Source: CAWIMX01 sp963837345 (lineage in GTDB: Bacteria; Acidobacteriota; Vicinamibacteria; Vicinamibacterales; CAVVIG01). From it: DNA of 64,000 nt. Of this stretch, positions 45,501-53,336 are shown one piece after another. Numbering within the stretch: the first letter of the stretch is position 1; each line of letters starts with the position of its first letter. Both the position numbers and the translations under genes were made by a program. The DNA lies in NCBI GenBank assembly GCA_963837345.1, contig CAWIMX010000001.1, positions 1,364,001 to 1,428,000 of the forward strand. The letters are read 5' to 3'. The notes below the pieces were generated by a model. It saw only the letters and a list, made by a program, of their open reading frames with translations, was not told the origin of the DNA and searched no databases.

Positions 45501-47371
45501 ACGTTGTCGGTGGCCGGCCCCCATGAGAGGTCGATTTCGGTGCCGCTCACGGCGACGCCTTCGAGCACGCCTGGCGCGGACGGAGGTTCGGTGTCGGGCG
45601 CGAGGGTCGTGACGTTCGCCATGTTCGAGTAGCCGCTCAGGTTTCCGGCCGCGTCGGTCGCGCGAACTCGATAGCGGTAGGGCGTGTTCGCGGCGAGCCC
45701 GGAATCGCCGAAGGTCGGGGTCGCGGCCGAGCCCACTTGAGCGAAGGTGACGCATCCCTCACCCTGGCAGCGCTCGACCAAGTAGCTCGTCACTCCGACA
45801 TCGTCGGTCGACGGCATCCACGAGAGCCCGACCTGACTCTCCGAGAGCGGCGAAGCCGTGAGGCTGCTCGGAGGCGACGGCGGGTTGGTGTCGGGTACGG
45901 CCGAGGCCGCCTTGAAGGCCACGAGTTGCATGATCCACGGACCGCCGCCGGTCAAGGGGGCGACAGCGCTGTAGCTCCCGACAGATGTCACGACCTGGTC
46001 TTCGGCGATGTCGCCATCGGGCACGGTGATGATCCGGCTCGTGAATCCGGCGCCTGCGCCGGCGGTGCGCGTCGCCACCATGTTGGCGCCGACCAGCAGG
46101 TCGTTGGCGTTGGTGGTCGTGACCGCGCCGCTGCTGCTGGTCGCGGTGCTCCCCGTCGCCGCCGCCGTGACGTCGAGCGGGTTCGTCAAGTCGAGGCCGC
46201 TGTACTCGAGAACACGGATGTCGGGGTAGTACGCCGAGGCGCTGAACTGCACGGTGACGACGTTCGCCCCCGCGGCCGCGCCCACGATGTTCTTGGCGTA
46301 GTAAATCGATTGGCTGAGCGCACCGGACACGGCCGTGGGGCCAACCGCGCGGACGTAGGTGTTGCCCCGGGAGTCGGTGACGTTGGTGACGGTACGCGTG
46401 GTGTCGTTCCAGCCGACGACGACGACGTTCAGGTTGCCCGCCGTCTGGGCCGCCGTAAACGGCACGGCCACACTCGAGCCGGAAGACGGGACGGCCGAGT
46501 TGACCTGGACGAAGCTGATCATCGCCGGTCCGGACGTGGTGTACGTGTAGCCGCTCGGCAGACTGCCGCTTTGGGCGTCGGCGTTGGTGACCGTAACCGC
46601 GACGGCGCCCGCGGTATGCGCCGGCGCGGTGGCAGTGATCGTTGTGCCGGTCACGACGGCGACACCGGTGGCGGGCGTGCCGCCCAGGGTCAGAGTGGCA
46701 CCGGCGGCGAAATTGGTGCCGGTGACGGTGATCGCGGTGCCGCCCGCGGTCGACCCACTCGTGGGGGCGACGCTCGTGACGGTCGGCGCGGGAGCCGTGT
46801 TGTAGGTGAACCCGCCGGGCAGCGTGCCCGTCTGCGTGTCCGGGTTGGTGACGACGATCGCGACCGCACCGGCGGCGTGCGCCGGCGTCGTGGCGCTCAT
46901 GGTCGTGCTCGTCAACACCGTGACCCCGGTGGCGGCGCTGCCGCCGAGCGTGACGGTGGCACCCGCGACAAAGTTCGCGCCGGTGATCGTGATCGGTGTG
47001 CCGCCCGCCACGGGCCCGCTGACCGGCGCAACGCCGCTCACCGTGGGCGCCGGCGCGACGTAGGTGAAGCCGCTGGGCAGCGTGCCGCTCTGGGCGTCCA
47101 GGTTGATGACGACAACAGCAACCGCTCCGGCCGCATGGGCCGGCGTCGTCGCCGTGATCGTCGTGCTCGAAGCGACGGTGACGCCGGTGGCGGCACTGCC
47201 GCCCAGGGTGACCGTGGCTCCCGCGACGAAATTGGTGCCCGTGATCGTGACCCCGGTGCCGCCGGGGGTCGGGCCGCTGGCGGGCGCGACGCTGGTGACC
47301 GTCGGGGCCGGCCCGACGTAGGTGAAGCCGCTCGGCCGCGTGCCGCTCTGCGCGTCCGGATTGGTGACCAC
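42569..47371 (-). CDS. IPT-repeat protein, intact C-terminal part
   Basis: 1600 residues in one frame, open upstream to about 47620. It contains the last four IPT/TIG repeats of module 2 (SVAPASGP-GGT-ITITGTNF pattern) and the third beta domain (FVQVNSAVPSSGSSVAV). It continues with two Fn3 domains (about 495-680, each with a CQG-GC cysteine pair) and a LamG domain (about 690-890, AYSFDEGVGTAIGDSS and GLIDEVRVYNVALTP). Next are an ASH-type domain (LDFGSYPTGTTSSPLPVTV) and an Ig-like unit. The last 500 residues are a PQQ-like propeller (VVYVATEHDSVYAFDADG, NGVVYIGFGSHGD). The polypeptide is exported only if joined to its N-terminus at 52004. Confidence 0.8.
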   Translation of the reverse strand: MVTNPDAQSGTRPSGFTYVGPAPTVTSVAPASGPTPGGTGVTITGTNFVAGATVTLGGSAATGVTVASSTTITATTPAHAAGAVAVVVINLDAQSGTLPSGFTYVAPAPTVSGVAPVSGPVAGGTPITITGANFVAGATVTLGGSAATGVTVLTSTTMSATTPAHAAGAVAIVVTNPDTQTGTLPGGFTYNTAPAPTVTSVAPTSGSTAGGTAITVTGTNFAAGATLTLGGTPATGVAVVTGTTITATAPAHTAGAVAVTVTNADAQSGSLPSGYTYTTSGPAMISFVQVNSAVPSSGSSVAVPFTAAQTAGNLNVVVVGWNDTTRTVTNVTDSRGNTYVRAVGPTAVSGALSQSIYYAKNIVGAAAGANVVTVQFSASAYYPDIRVLEYSGLDLTNPLDVTAAATGSTATSSSGAVTTTNANDLLVGANMVATRTAGAGAGFTSRIITVPDGDIAEDQVVTSVGSYSAVAPLTGGGPWIMQLVAFKAASAVPDTNPPSPPSSLTASPLSESQVGLSWMPSTDDVGVTSYLVERCQGEGCVTFAQVGSAATPTFGDSGLAANTPYRYRVRATDAAGNLSGYSNMANVTTLAPDTEPPSAPGVLEGVAVSGTEIDLSWGPATDNVGVSGYRVERCQGAGCSGFVKLGVVAGTTYSDTALAPNTLYRYIVRASDLAGNLGPYSNVVTITTLDTIPQLVAAYSFDEGVGTAIGDSSQYANNGAVSSAAWSTTGKYGSALVFNGTSSLVTIPSSPSLNLNSAMTLEAWVQPTAAANVWRDVIYKADDLYYLEGASPTGSPVVGVSTTSSHANLFGVSPLPAGTWTHLAATYDGTTLRLYVNGVQASTLAHSGNVLSGNSPLQIGGDSLYGQHFQGLIDEVRVYNVALTPTQIQADMNTPLGGAFPVLGLSSSALDFGSYPTGTTSSPLPVTVTNVGGATLNINGIAITGVHAADFAQSNDCAAPLAAGQQCTITTQFTPGATGTRVAAITISDNGIGAPHSIALTGAGIGFSIAPRTAVVTSLQQQQFSASGGSTGTVTWSVDGVLGGTAASGTISSTGLYSPPSSEGTHTVTATDAAQVSNATVFVTNYPGVLTHHNDNFRTGQNLNEIVLGPSNVNPLTFGKLLSYPIDGLAHASPLYVAGVNIPGQGFHNVVYVATEHDSVYAFDADGAGPTPLWYVNFTNPGAGITTVPADDTGECCDVAPEIGITGTPVIDSTTGTLYVVAKTKEVSGGNTNYRQRLHALDITTGAEKFGGPVLLQATVAGTGQGSSGGQLAFDALRENQRPALLLLNGVVYIGFGSHGDHQPYHGWLLGYNASTLAQVMAYCATRNGEGAGMWQANGGPAADAAGNIFFITGDGSFNANTGGPNFGDSFVKVNAAGTVVDYFTPHNQANLDVNNFDLGAAGPLLLPDQPGAHPHLMISAGKDNAMYLVDRDNMGHYNASNDSQIVQSLVNIFPFGTPEPGNYSAAVYFNGTVYFSPIADTIQAFRLTNGLLSVSPTSRSSQNYAYPGGSMAVSANGSANGILWAVQRNATAIDDQDASAPGVLHAYDANDLSVELYNSDQAGTRDTLPAAAKFSVPLVANGKVFVATVNSLTVYGLLP

Positions 47372-47639
47372 GACCGCGACCGCTCCGGCTGCGTGCGCCG
47401 GCGTCGTGGCGGTGATCGTCGTGCTCGTGACGACCGTGACCCCGGTGGCGGCCGTGCCGCCCAGCGTGAGTGTGGCGCCGGTGACGAAGTTGGTGCCGGT
47501 GACGGTGATCGCCGTACCGCCGGCGATCGGGCCGCTGGCGGGCGCGACGCTCGTGACCGTCGGCGCCGGCGCCAGATACGTGAAGCCCGCCGGCAGGCTG
47601 CCGCTCTGCGCATCAGGGATTGGTCACGACGACGGACAC

Positions 47640-49260
47640 AGGCCCGCGGCATGCGCCGGTGTCGTCGCCGTGAGGGTCGTGCCGGTGACGACGGTGACCG
47701 TCGTGGCGGAGGTGCCGCCCAGGGTCACGGTCGCGCCGGCCGTGAAGCCGGTGCCGGTGATCGTGACACTCGTCCCGCCGGTCGTGGGCCCAGCTGGCGG
47801 GGGCAACGCTCGGTAACGGTCGGCGCCGGGGCGACATAGGTGAAGCCGCTCTGCAGGCTGCCGCTCTGGGCGTCCGGATTGGTCACCACCACGGTGACGG
47901 CGCCGCGCGGCATGCGCGGGCGTCGTCGCCGGAGATCGTCGTGCTGGTCAGCACGGTGACGGAGGTCGCGGCCGTCCCGCCCATTGTCACGGTGGCGCCC
48001 GCGACGAAGTTGGTGCCGGTCACGGTGATCGCGGTGCCGCCCGCGGTCGAGCCGCTGGGGGGGGCGACGCTGGTGACGGTCGGCGCGGGCCCGATGTAGG
48101 TAAAGCCGTTCGGCCGGCTGCCGCTCTGGGTGTCGGCGTTGGTCACGGTGACCGTAACGGCGCCGGCGGCATGCGCGGGCGTCGTCGCGGTGATGGTCGT
48201 GCTGGTGACCACGGTGACGCCCGTGGCGGCTGCGCCGCCCAGCGTGACGGCGGCGCCGGCGGCGAAGTTGGTGCCGGTGATGGTGATCGCGGTGCCGCCG
48301 GCGATCGGACCGCTGGCGGGCGCGACGCTGGTCACGGTCGGCGCCGGCGCGACATAGGTGAAGGCGTTCGGGAGATTCCCGCTTTGCGCGTCGGGATTGG
48401 TGACCACGACGGTGGCCGCCCCGGCGGCATGGGCGGGCGTTGTCGCGGTGATCGTCGTGCTGTTGACCACGGTGACGCCGCTTGCCGCCGTGCCGGCGAC
48501 GGTCACGGTCGCGCCGGCCGTGAAGTTGGCTCCGCTAATCGTCAGCAGGGTCCCACCGCTCGTGGGCCCGGTGGCCGGCGCCACGCTGGAGATGGTGGGC
48601 GCCGGTAGCGGTCCGGAGGGTTGCGCCTTGAAGGCCACGAGCTGCATGACCCAGGGCCCGGCATACTCGAGCGGGGCGATGGCGCTGTAGCTGCCGACGG
48701 TGTTCACCACCTGGTCTTCGGCGATATCGCCGTCCGGCACCGTGATGACCCGGCTCGTGAATCCGGCGCCCGCGCCGGCGGTGCGCGTCGCCACCATGTT
48801 GGCGCCGACCAGCAGGTCGTTGGCGTTGGTGGTCGTGACGGCGCCGCTGTGCTCGTCGCGGTGCTGCCGGTTGCCGCCGCCGTGACGTCGAGCGGGTTCG
48901 TCAAGTCGAGGCCGCTGTACTCGAGGATGCGGATGTCGGGGTAGTACGCCGAGCCGCTGAACTGCACAGTCACGGTGTTGGCGCCCGCGGCCGCGCCCAC
49001 GATGTTCTTCGCGTAGTAGATCGACTGGCTCAGTGCGCCGGAGACGGCGGTGGGGCCGACGGCGCGGACGTAGGTGTTGCCCCGGGAGTCGGTGACGTTG
49101 GTGACGGTGCGCGTGGTGTCGTTCCAGCCGACGACGACGACGTTCAGGTTGCCGGCCGTCTGGGCCGCCGTAAACGGCACGGCCACACTCGAGCCGGAGG
49201 ACGGGACGGCCGACTTGACCTGGACGAAGCTGATCATCGCCGGTCCGGACGTGGTGTACG
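47640..49260. repeat. Intragenic segmental duplication, copy 2 (copy 1 about 50340-51960)
   Basis: This about 1.6-kb stretch matches about 50340-51960 almost base for base at an offset of about 2.70 kb. It covers the beta domain and the first IPT repeats. Nearly all frame-breaking indels of the gene lie within or at the edges of these two copies, especially 47630-47940. Confidence 0.7.
47883..48797 (-). CDS. IPT-repeat protein, central fragment
   Basis: 304 codons in a third frame. It holds the end of the second beta domain (TVPDGDIAEDQVVNTVGSYS, then WVMQLVAFKAQ) and the first three IPT repeats of module 2, and is lost at ISGDDARACR where an extra base occurs near 47930. It is a fragment of the 42569-52004 gene, not an independent gene. 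Confidence 0.6.
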   Translation of the reverse strand: MVATRTAGAGAGFTSRVITVPDGDIAEDQVVNTVGSYSAIAPLEYAGPWVMQLVAFKAQPSGPLPAPTISSVAPATGPTSGGTLLTISGANFTAGATVTVAGTAASGVTVVNSTTITATTPAHAAGAATVVVTNPDAQSGNLPNAFTYVAPAPTVTSVAPASGPIAGGTAITITGTNFAAGAAVTLGGAAATGVTVVTSTTITATTPAHAAGAVTVTVTNADTQSGSRPNGFTYIGPAPTVTSVAPPSGSTAGGTAITVTGTNFVAGATVTMGGTAATSVTVLTSTTISGDDARACRAAPSPWW

Positions 49261-51355
49261 TGTAGCCGCTCGGCAGGCTGCCGCTCTGGGCGTCGGCGTT
49301 CGTCACGGCGACGCTCACGGCCCCGGCGACGTGCGCCGGCGTCGTGGCGGTGATCGAGGTGCTGGTGTTGACCGTCACGCCGGTGGCCGCGGCGCCGCCC
49401 AGTGTGACCGTGGCGCCGGCGGCGAAATTGCTGCCGGTGATGGTGAGGGAGGTCCCGCCGGTGTCGGGTCCGCTCGACGGCGCGACACTCGTGACCGTCG
49501 GCGCGGGCGCCAGATACGTGAAGCCGTTCGGCCGGCTGCCGCTCTGCGCATCGGGGTTGGTCACGACGACGCTGACCGCGCCGGCGGCGTGGGCCGGGGT
49601 GGTGGCGGTGATCGAGGTGCTGGTGAGCACCGTGACGCCGGTCGCCGCGGTCCCGCCCAGCGTCACCGTGGCCCCGGCGGTGAAGCCGGTGCCGGTAATC
49701 GTGATCGCCGTGCCCCCGGCAATCGGGCCGCTGGAGGGCGCGACGCTCGTGACGGTCGGCGCCGCGGCCACGTAGGTGAAGCCGTTCGGCAAACTCCCAC
49801 TTTGCGCATCGGCGTTGACCACGACGACGGTGGCCGCGCCGACGGCATGGGCCGGCGTGGTGGCCGTGATGGTGGTGCCGGTCACGACGGTGACGCCCGT
49901 GGCGGCGCCGCCGCCCACGGTCACGGCCGCGCCGGCGGCGAAGTTGGTGCCGGTGATCGTGACCGACGTGCCGCCCGTCGTCGGGCCCGTGGCCGGCGCG
50001 ATGCCGGTGACGGTCGGCGCCGGCCCCTGATACGTGAACGCCGTCGGGAGGCTGCCGCTTTGGGCGTCGGTGTTGGTTACCGCGACCGTGACGACACCGG
50101 CGGCGTGCGCCGGCGTCGTGGCCGTGATCGTCGTGCTCGTGACGACCGTGACCCCGGTGGCGGCCGCGCCCCCCAGGGTGATGGTCGCCCCGGCGGCGAA
50201 GCCGGTGCCCGTGATGGTGATCGGCGTGCCGCCGGCGACCGGGCCGCTGGCGGGTGCGACGCTCGTGACCGTCGGCGCGGGGGCCAGATACGTGAAGCCC
50301 GCCGGCAGGCTGCCGCTCTGCGCATCAGCGTTGGTCACGACGACGGTCACAGACCCGGCGGCATGCGCCGGTGTCGTCGCGGTGAGGGTCGTGCCGGTGA
50401 CGACGGTGACCGTCGTGGCGGAGGTGCCGCCCAGGGTCACGGTCGCGCCGGCCGTGAAGCCGGTGCCGGTGATCGTGATGGCCGTGCCGCCGGCGATCGG
50501 GCCGCTGGTGGGCGCAACGCTCGTGACCGTCGGCGCCGGGGCGACATAGGTGAAGCCGCTCGGCAGGCTGCCGCTCTGGGCGTCCGGATTGGTCACCACC
50601 ACGGTGACGGCCCCGCTCGCGTGCGCGGGCGTCGTCGCCGTGATCGTCGTGCTGGTCAGCACGGTGACGGAGGTCGCGGCCGTCCCGCCTATCGTGACGG
50701 TGGCGCCCGCGACGAAGTTGGTGCCGGTCACGGTGATCGCGGTGCCGCCCGCGGTCGAGCCGCTGGGGGGGGCGACGCTGGCGACGGTCGGCGCGGGCCC
50801 GATGTAGGTAAAGCCGTTCGGCCGGCTGCCGCTCTGGGTGTCGGCGTTGGTCACGGTGACCGTAACGGCGCCGGCGGCATGCGCGGGCGTCGTCGCGGTG
50901 ATGGTCGTGCTGGTGACCACGGTGACGCCCGTGGCGGCTGCGCCGCCCAGCGTGACGGCGGCGCCGGCGGCGAAATTCGTGCCGGTGATGGTGATCGGCG
51001 TGCCGCCGGCCACAGGCCCGCTCGTCGGGGCCACGCTCGTCACGGTCGGCGCCGGCGCGATGTAGGTGAAGGCGTTCGGGAGGCTCCCGCTCTGCGCGTC
51101 AGGGTTCGTCACGACGACGGTGGCCGCCCCGGCGGCATGGGCGGGCGTTGTCGCGGTGATCGTCGTGCTGTTGACCACGGTGAGGGAGGTCGCGGGCGTC
51201 CCACCAAGGGTCACCGTCGCCCCGGCGATGAAGTTGGTCCCGGTGATGGTCAGGGCCGTCCCGCCGGTGGTCACCCCGCTGGTCGGCGCCACGCTGGAGA
51301 CGGTGGGCGCCGGCGGCGGTCCGGAGGGTTGCGCCTTGAACGCCACGAGCTGCAT
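48704..51355 (-). CDS. IPT-repeat protein, module 1 fragment
   Basis: 883 codons holding eight IPT/TIG repeats of module 1 and most of the second beta domain (SFVQVKSAVPSSGSSVAV, YYPDIRILEYSGLDLTNP). The frame is lost at GSTATSTAAPSRP: relative to the sister copies one base is missing near 48850. Read upstream, the frame continues to the break near 51412. It is part of the giant secreted protein. Confidence 0.65.
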   Translation of the reverse strand: MQLVAFKAQPSGPPPAPTVSSVAPTSGVTTGGTALTITGTNFIAGATVTLGGTPATSLTVVNSTTITATTPAHAAGAATVVVTNPDAQSGSLPNAFTYIAPAPTVTSVAPTSGPVAGGTPITITGTNFAAGAAVTLGGAAATGVTVVTSTTITATTPAHAAGAVTVTVTNADTQSGSRPNGFTYIGPAPTVASVAPPSGSTAGGTAITVTGTNFVAGATVTIGGTAATSVTVLTSTTITATTPAHASGAVTVVVTNPDAQSGSLPSGFTYVAPAPTVTSVAPTSGPIAGGTAITITGTGFTAGATVTLGGTSATTVTVVTGTTLTATTPAHAAGSVTVVVTNADAQSGSLPAGFTYLAPAPTVTSVAPASGPVAGGTPITITGTGFAAGATITLGGAAATGVTVVTSTTITATTPAHAAGVVTVAVTNTDAQSGSLPTAFTYQGPAPTVTGIAPATGPTTGGTSVTITGTNFAAGAAVTVGGGAATGVTVVTGTTITATTPAHAVGAATVVVVNADAQSGSLPNGFTYVAAAPTVTSVAPSSGPIAGGTAITITGTGFTAGATVTLGGTAATGVTVLTSTSITATTPAHAAGAVSVVVTNPDAQSGSRPNGFTYLAPAPTVTSVAPSSGPDTGGTSLTITGSNFAAGATVTLGGAAATGVTVNTSTSITATTPAHVAGAVSVAVTNADAQSGSLPSGYTYTTSGPAMISFVQVKSAVPSSGSSVAVPFTAAQTAGNLNVVVVGWNDTTRTVTNVTDSRGNTYVRAVGPTAVSGALSQSIYYAKNIVGAAAGANTVTVQFSGSAYYPDIRILEYSGLDLTNPLDVTAAATGSTATSTAAPSRPPTPTTCWSAPTWWRRAPPARAPDSRAGSSRCRTAISPKTRW

Positions 51356-52004
51356 GACCCAGGGCCCGGCATACTCGAGCGGGGCGATGGCGCTGTAGCT
51401 CCCGACAGATGTTCACAACCTGGTCTTCGGCGATGTCGCCGTCCGGCACCGTGATGACCCGGCTCGTGAATCCGGCGCCCGCGCCGGCCGTCCGGGTCAG
51501 CACCATGTTGGCGCCGACCAGCAGGTCGTTCGCGTTGGTGGTGGTGACGGCACCGCTGTTCGTCGTCGCGGTGCTGCCGGTCGCCGCCGCCGTGACGTCG
51601 AGCGGGTTCGTCGGGTCGAGGCCGCTGTACTCGAGGATGCGGATGTCGGGGTAGTACGCCGAGCCGCTGAACTGCACGGTCACGGTGTTGGCGCCCGCGG
51701 CCGCGCCCACGATGTTCTTCGCGTAGTAGATCGACTGGCTCAGCGCGCCGGAGACGGCGGTGGGGCCGACGGCGCGGACGTAGGTGTTGCCCCGTGAATC
51801 GGTGACGTTGGTGACGGTGCGCGTGGTGTCGTTCCAGCCGACGACGACGACGTTCAGGTTGCCCGCGGTCTGCGCTGCTGAGAAGGTTACCGCGATGCTC
51901 GACCCGCTCGAAGGCACCGCCGACTTGACCTGCACGAACGCGATACCGGCTTTGGGCGAGGCCTTGGAGGCGCCGCCCAGAGCCAGCGATGCGAAGATCG
52001 CCAC
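51099..52004 (-). CDS. IPT-repeat protein, N-terminal fragment
   Basis: The N-terminus from GTG 52004 has a short hydrophobic segment (AIFASLALGGASKASPKA) followed by the first 200-residue beta domain. The frame goes wrong after EDQVVNIC, where GTTCAC near 51412 has one base more than the sister copies. Upstream of 52004 the same frame reads a basic segment (RKFCAGAARYACR) that would complete a signal peptide but has no start codon before a TGA. The true start may be affected by another error. Confidence 0.6.
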   Translation of the reverse strand: MAIFASLALGGASKASPKAGIAFVQVKSAVPSSGSSIAVTFSAAQTAGNLNVVVVGWNDTTRTVTNVTDSRGNTYVRAVGPTAVSGALSQSIYYAKNIVGAAAGANTVTVQFSGSAYYPDIRILEYSGLDPTNPLDVTAAATGSTATTNSGAVTTTNANDLLVGANMVLTRTAGAGAGFTSRVITVPDGDIAEDQVVNICRELQRHRPARVCRALGHAARGVQGATLRTAAGAHRLQRGADQRGDHRRDGPDHHRDQLHRRGDGDPWWDARDLPHRGQQHDDHRDNARPCRRGGHRRRDEP

Positions 52005-52119
52005 CCGACAGGCATATCGCGCTGCGCCCGCGCAGAACTTGCGAACCGATCACGTGCAGAACCCCCGGGGTGACTGCCGTACCACGCGGACGGCCGTGGG
52101 CCGATCGGACAGGGACGGG

Positions 52120-52135
52120 AGCAAAGTAGCCGCCA
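52120..52135 (-). promoter_or_regulatory. Sigma54 -24/-12 promoter of the giant IPT gene
   Basis: On the minus strand TGGCGGCTACTTTGCT matches all invariant RpoN positions with 12-base GG-GC spacing. The predicted start near 52110 is about 105 bases before GTG 52004. Confidence 0.6.
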
Positions 52136-52222
52136 GGCCTGTCAGAGGCGAACGTCGAAAACTGGCCAGAATTGGCCGACTCCGTAAAGGAAAAGCATAG
52201 TCGAAAGCGCAGAGACAAAGTC

Positions 52223-52240
52223 GGTAGACAAATGTCTGCC
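52223..52240. promoter_or_regulatory. 18-bp inverted repeat (UAS) upstream of the giant IPT gene
   Basis: GGTAGAC-AAAT-GTCTGCC is a dyad with one G:T-type mismatch position, centred about 97 bp upstream of the -24 box. It is the best copy of the element shared with the FG-GAP and PEP-CTERM promoters. Confidence 0.55.
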
Positions 52241-52313
52241 TGACAAGCACGGACTTTATGGTCGTGAGCTCTTTCAGCCTTCAGTCGACGGGTGGCGGAG
52301 GGCCGACCCGCTC

Positions 52314-53336
52314 TCAGCCAGATCTCCCTCCAGAAAGGATACAGTGCTTCTGGGACAGAACATGCGGCAGGAACTCAGGAGACCGCTGCAGGTTACGTCG
52401 TCCAGAATGATGCAAGGGATTGGGGAGCTTGATCAGTCTGCCCGTCTTTTCATCGACGATTCGCTCGACTCTGGTCAGAACTCTGTAGGGCCGTTCTCGC
52501 AGTATGGCGTCATCTCGACGTCGAAGAACAATCCCCGGTTCTTCTTGTTGGCGTCGAGCGTGTGTTGAACTCTCGCTGCGGGAGCGAACCTGCACCAGTT
52601 CACCCGGTTGAAGATCGAGTTGCGCATGCGGCGTTTCGCCCTGCGCGTGCCCCAGCAGATGGGGATAGCGCCGGCCCCACCAGCGACCGCGAATGCATTG
52701 AACGCCGCGAATAGGCCATATCGAAGGAACCGGGCAAGCGGGACGTTGCCCGACGTGAGATCCTTCACGTAAAAGAACGGATTCCACCGTTCTCGCCGTC
52801 GAACCGGGCGCGTTGCGGCCAGGACTTCAGTGGCCTGGCAACGGTAGCCGAACTTTTTCCTGCACCCCGTCCAGTGAGTCCACGAGTCGTCGTGCGGCGG
52901 GCGCTCAGTGTGCTTCCAGGGCGCCGTTTCGTCCCAGGTGTTTGCGCCCGACGGTTCGCCGCGGCGCAGGTCTGCGCCCGCAACGCGCCACAACCAATGT
53001 TCCTTCCAGTACAGAGACAACCCGCCTGGCACCCCGCGTGCCCTTCGCCGTCGCATCGCAGATGCTCGAGGTGGACGGTTCCCTCCATGCGCCGGATCAC
53101 GTAGTCCTGGATGGTGTCGCACGTCTTGTGAGCGGAGCCTGGACGCGGAACCGACGGCCGCAGTATTGAAGCATTTCCGGCATGAACGGCAGCGCCTCGT
53201 AGCAGCCCTGCGCATCGAGCGTGGCGAGAATCTCGTCCGCGCTCTTCACTTCGACCCAGTCGCCCGCGCGCAGGTTCCGCGCTTGCTTCCGCCCCGTCGA
53301 TCCCAGTCCGCTCATCACTCGTGCTCCAACCCTCAC
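52314..53336 (-). pseudogene. Decayed Cys-rich protein with duplicated domain
   Basis: Conserved pieces appear in all three minus frames in the right order. First come NLRAGDWVEVKSADEILATL and LPFMPEMLQYCGRRFRV (53097-53315), then AHKTCDTI and LRCDGEGHAGCQAGC, then LYWKEHWLWRV. RCQATEVLAATRP and FYVKDLTSGNVPLARFLRYG follow, then LDLQPGELVQVRSRSE, TLDANKKNRGLFFDVEM, YRVLTRVERIVDEKTGRLI and NPCIILDDVTCSG. The two halves repeat one unit (GDWVEV--DEIL-TLD and GELVQV--SE---TLD, each followed by Cys clusters). At least five single-base shifts separate them. I recall similar intact proteins near exopolysaccharide genes, without known function. The start is probably ATG 53315. Confidence 0.65.

Larger units (their letters stand above)
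42569..52004 (-). pseudogene. Giant secreted IPT/TIG-repeat protein gene, broken by several frameshifts
   Basis: Joined across the frame breaks, the gene would encode about 3,140 residues. It starts at GTG 52004 or at an unmarked start in the preceding basic segment. Module 1 and module 2 (each about 2.7 kb) consist of one roughly 200-residue beta domain (FVQVKSAVPSSGSSVAV to WVMQLVAFKA) plus eight IPT/TIG repeats of 85-86 residues. A third beta domain is followed by two Fn3 domains, a LamG/concanavalin domain, a choice-of-anchor/ASH domain, an Ig-like unit and a C-terminal PQQ-type beta-propeller. Frame breaks lie near 51412 (+1), 48850 (-1), 47930 and 47910 (+1 each), 47805-47815, and 47630-47650. 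It has a sigma54 promoter and a perfect UAS-type dyad. It is probably a surface or matrix protein. The fragments are listed separately. Confidence 0.75.

Noticed and set aside
46560..51355. Regular direct repeats of about 255-258 bp, superficially array-like
   Set aside because: The period equals the 85-86-residue IPT/TIG domain and the repeats are coding throughout; there are no short identical repeats with unique spacers, so it is not CRISPR.
45737..51454. Very long plus-strand ORFs (45737-47839 and 49331-51454, about 700 codons each) opposite the IPT gene
   Set aside because: They are Gly/Arg/Asp-rich mirror images of the repetitive minus-strand coding sequence in GC-rich DNA, without domains, and follow its repeat period. 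They are antisense artefacts.
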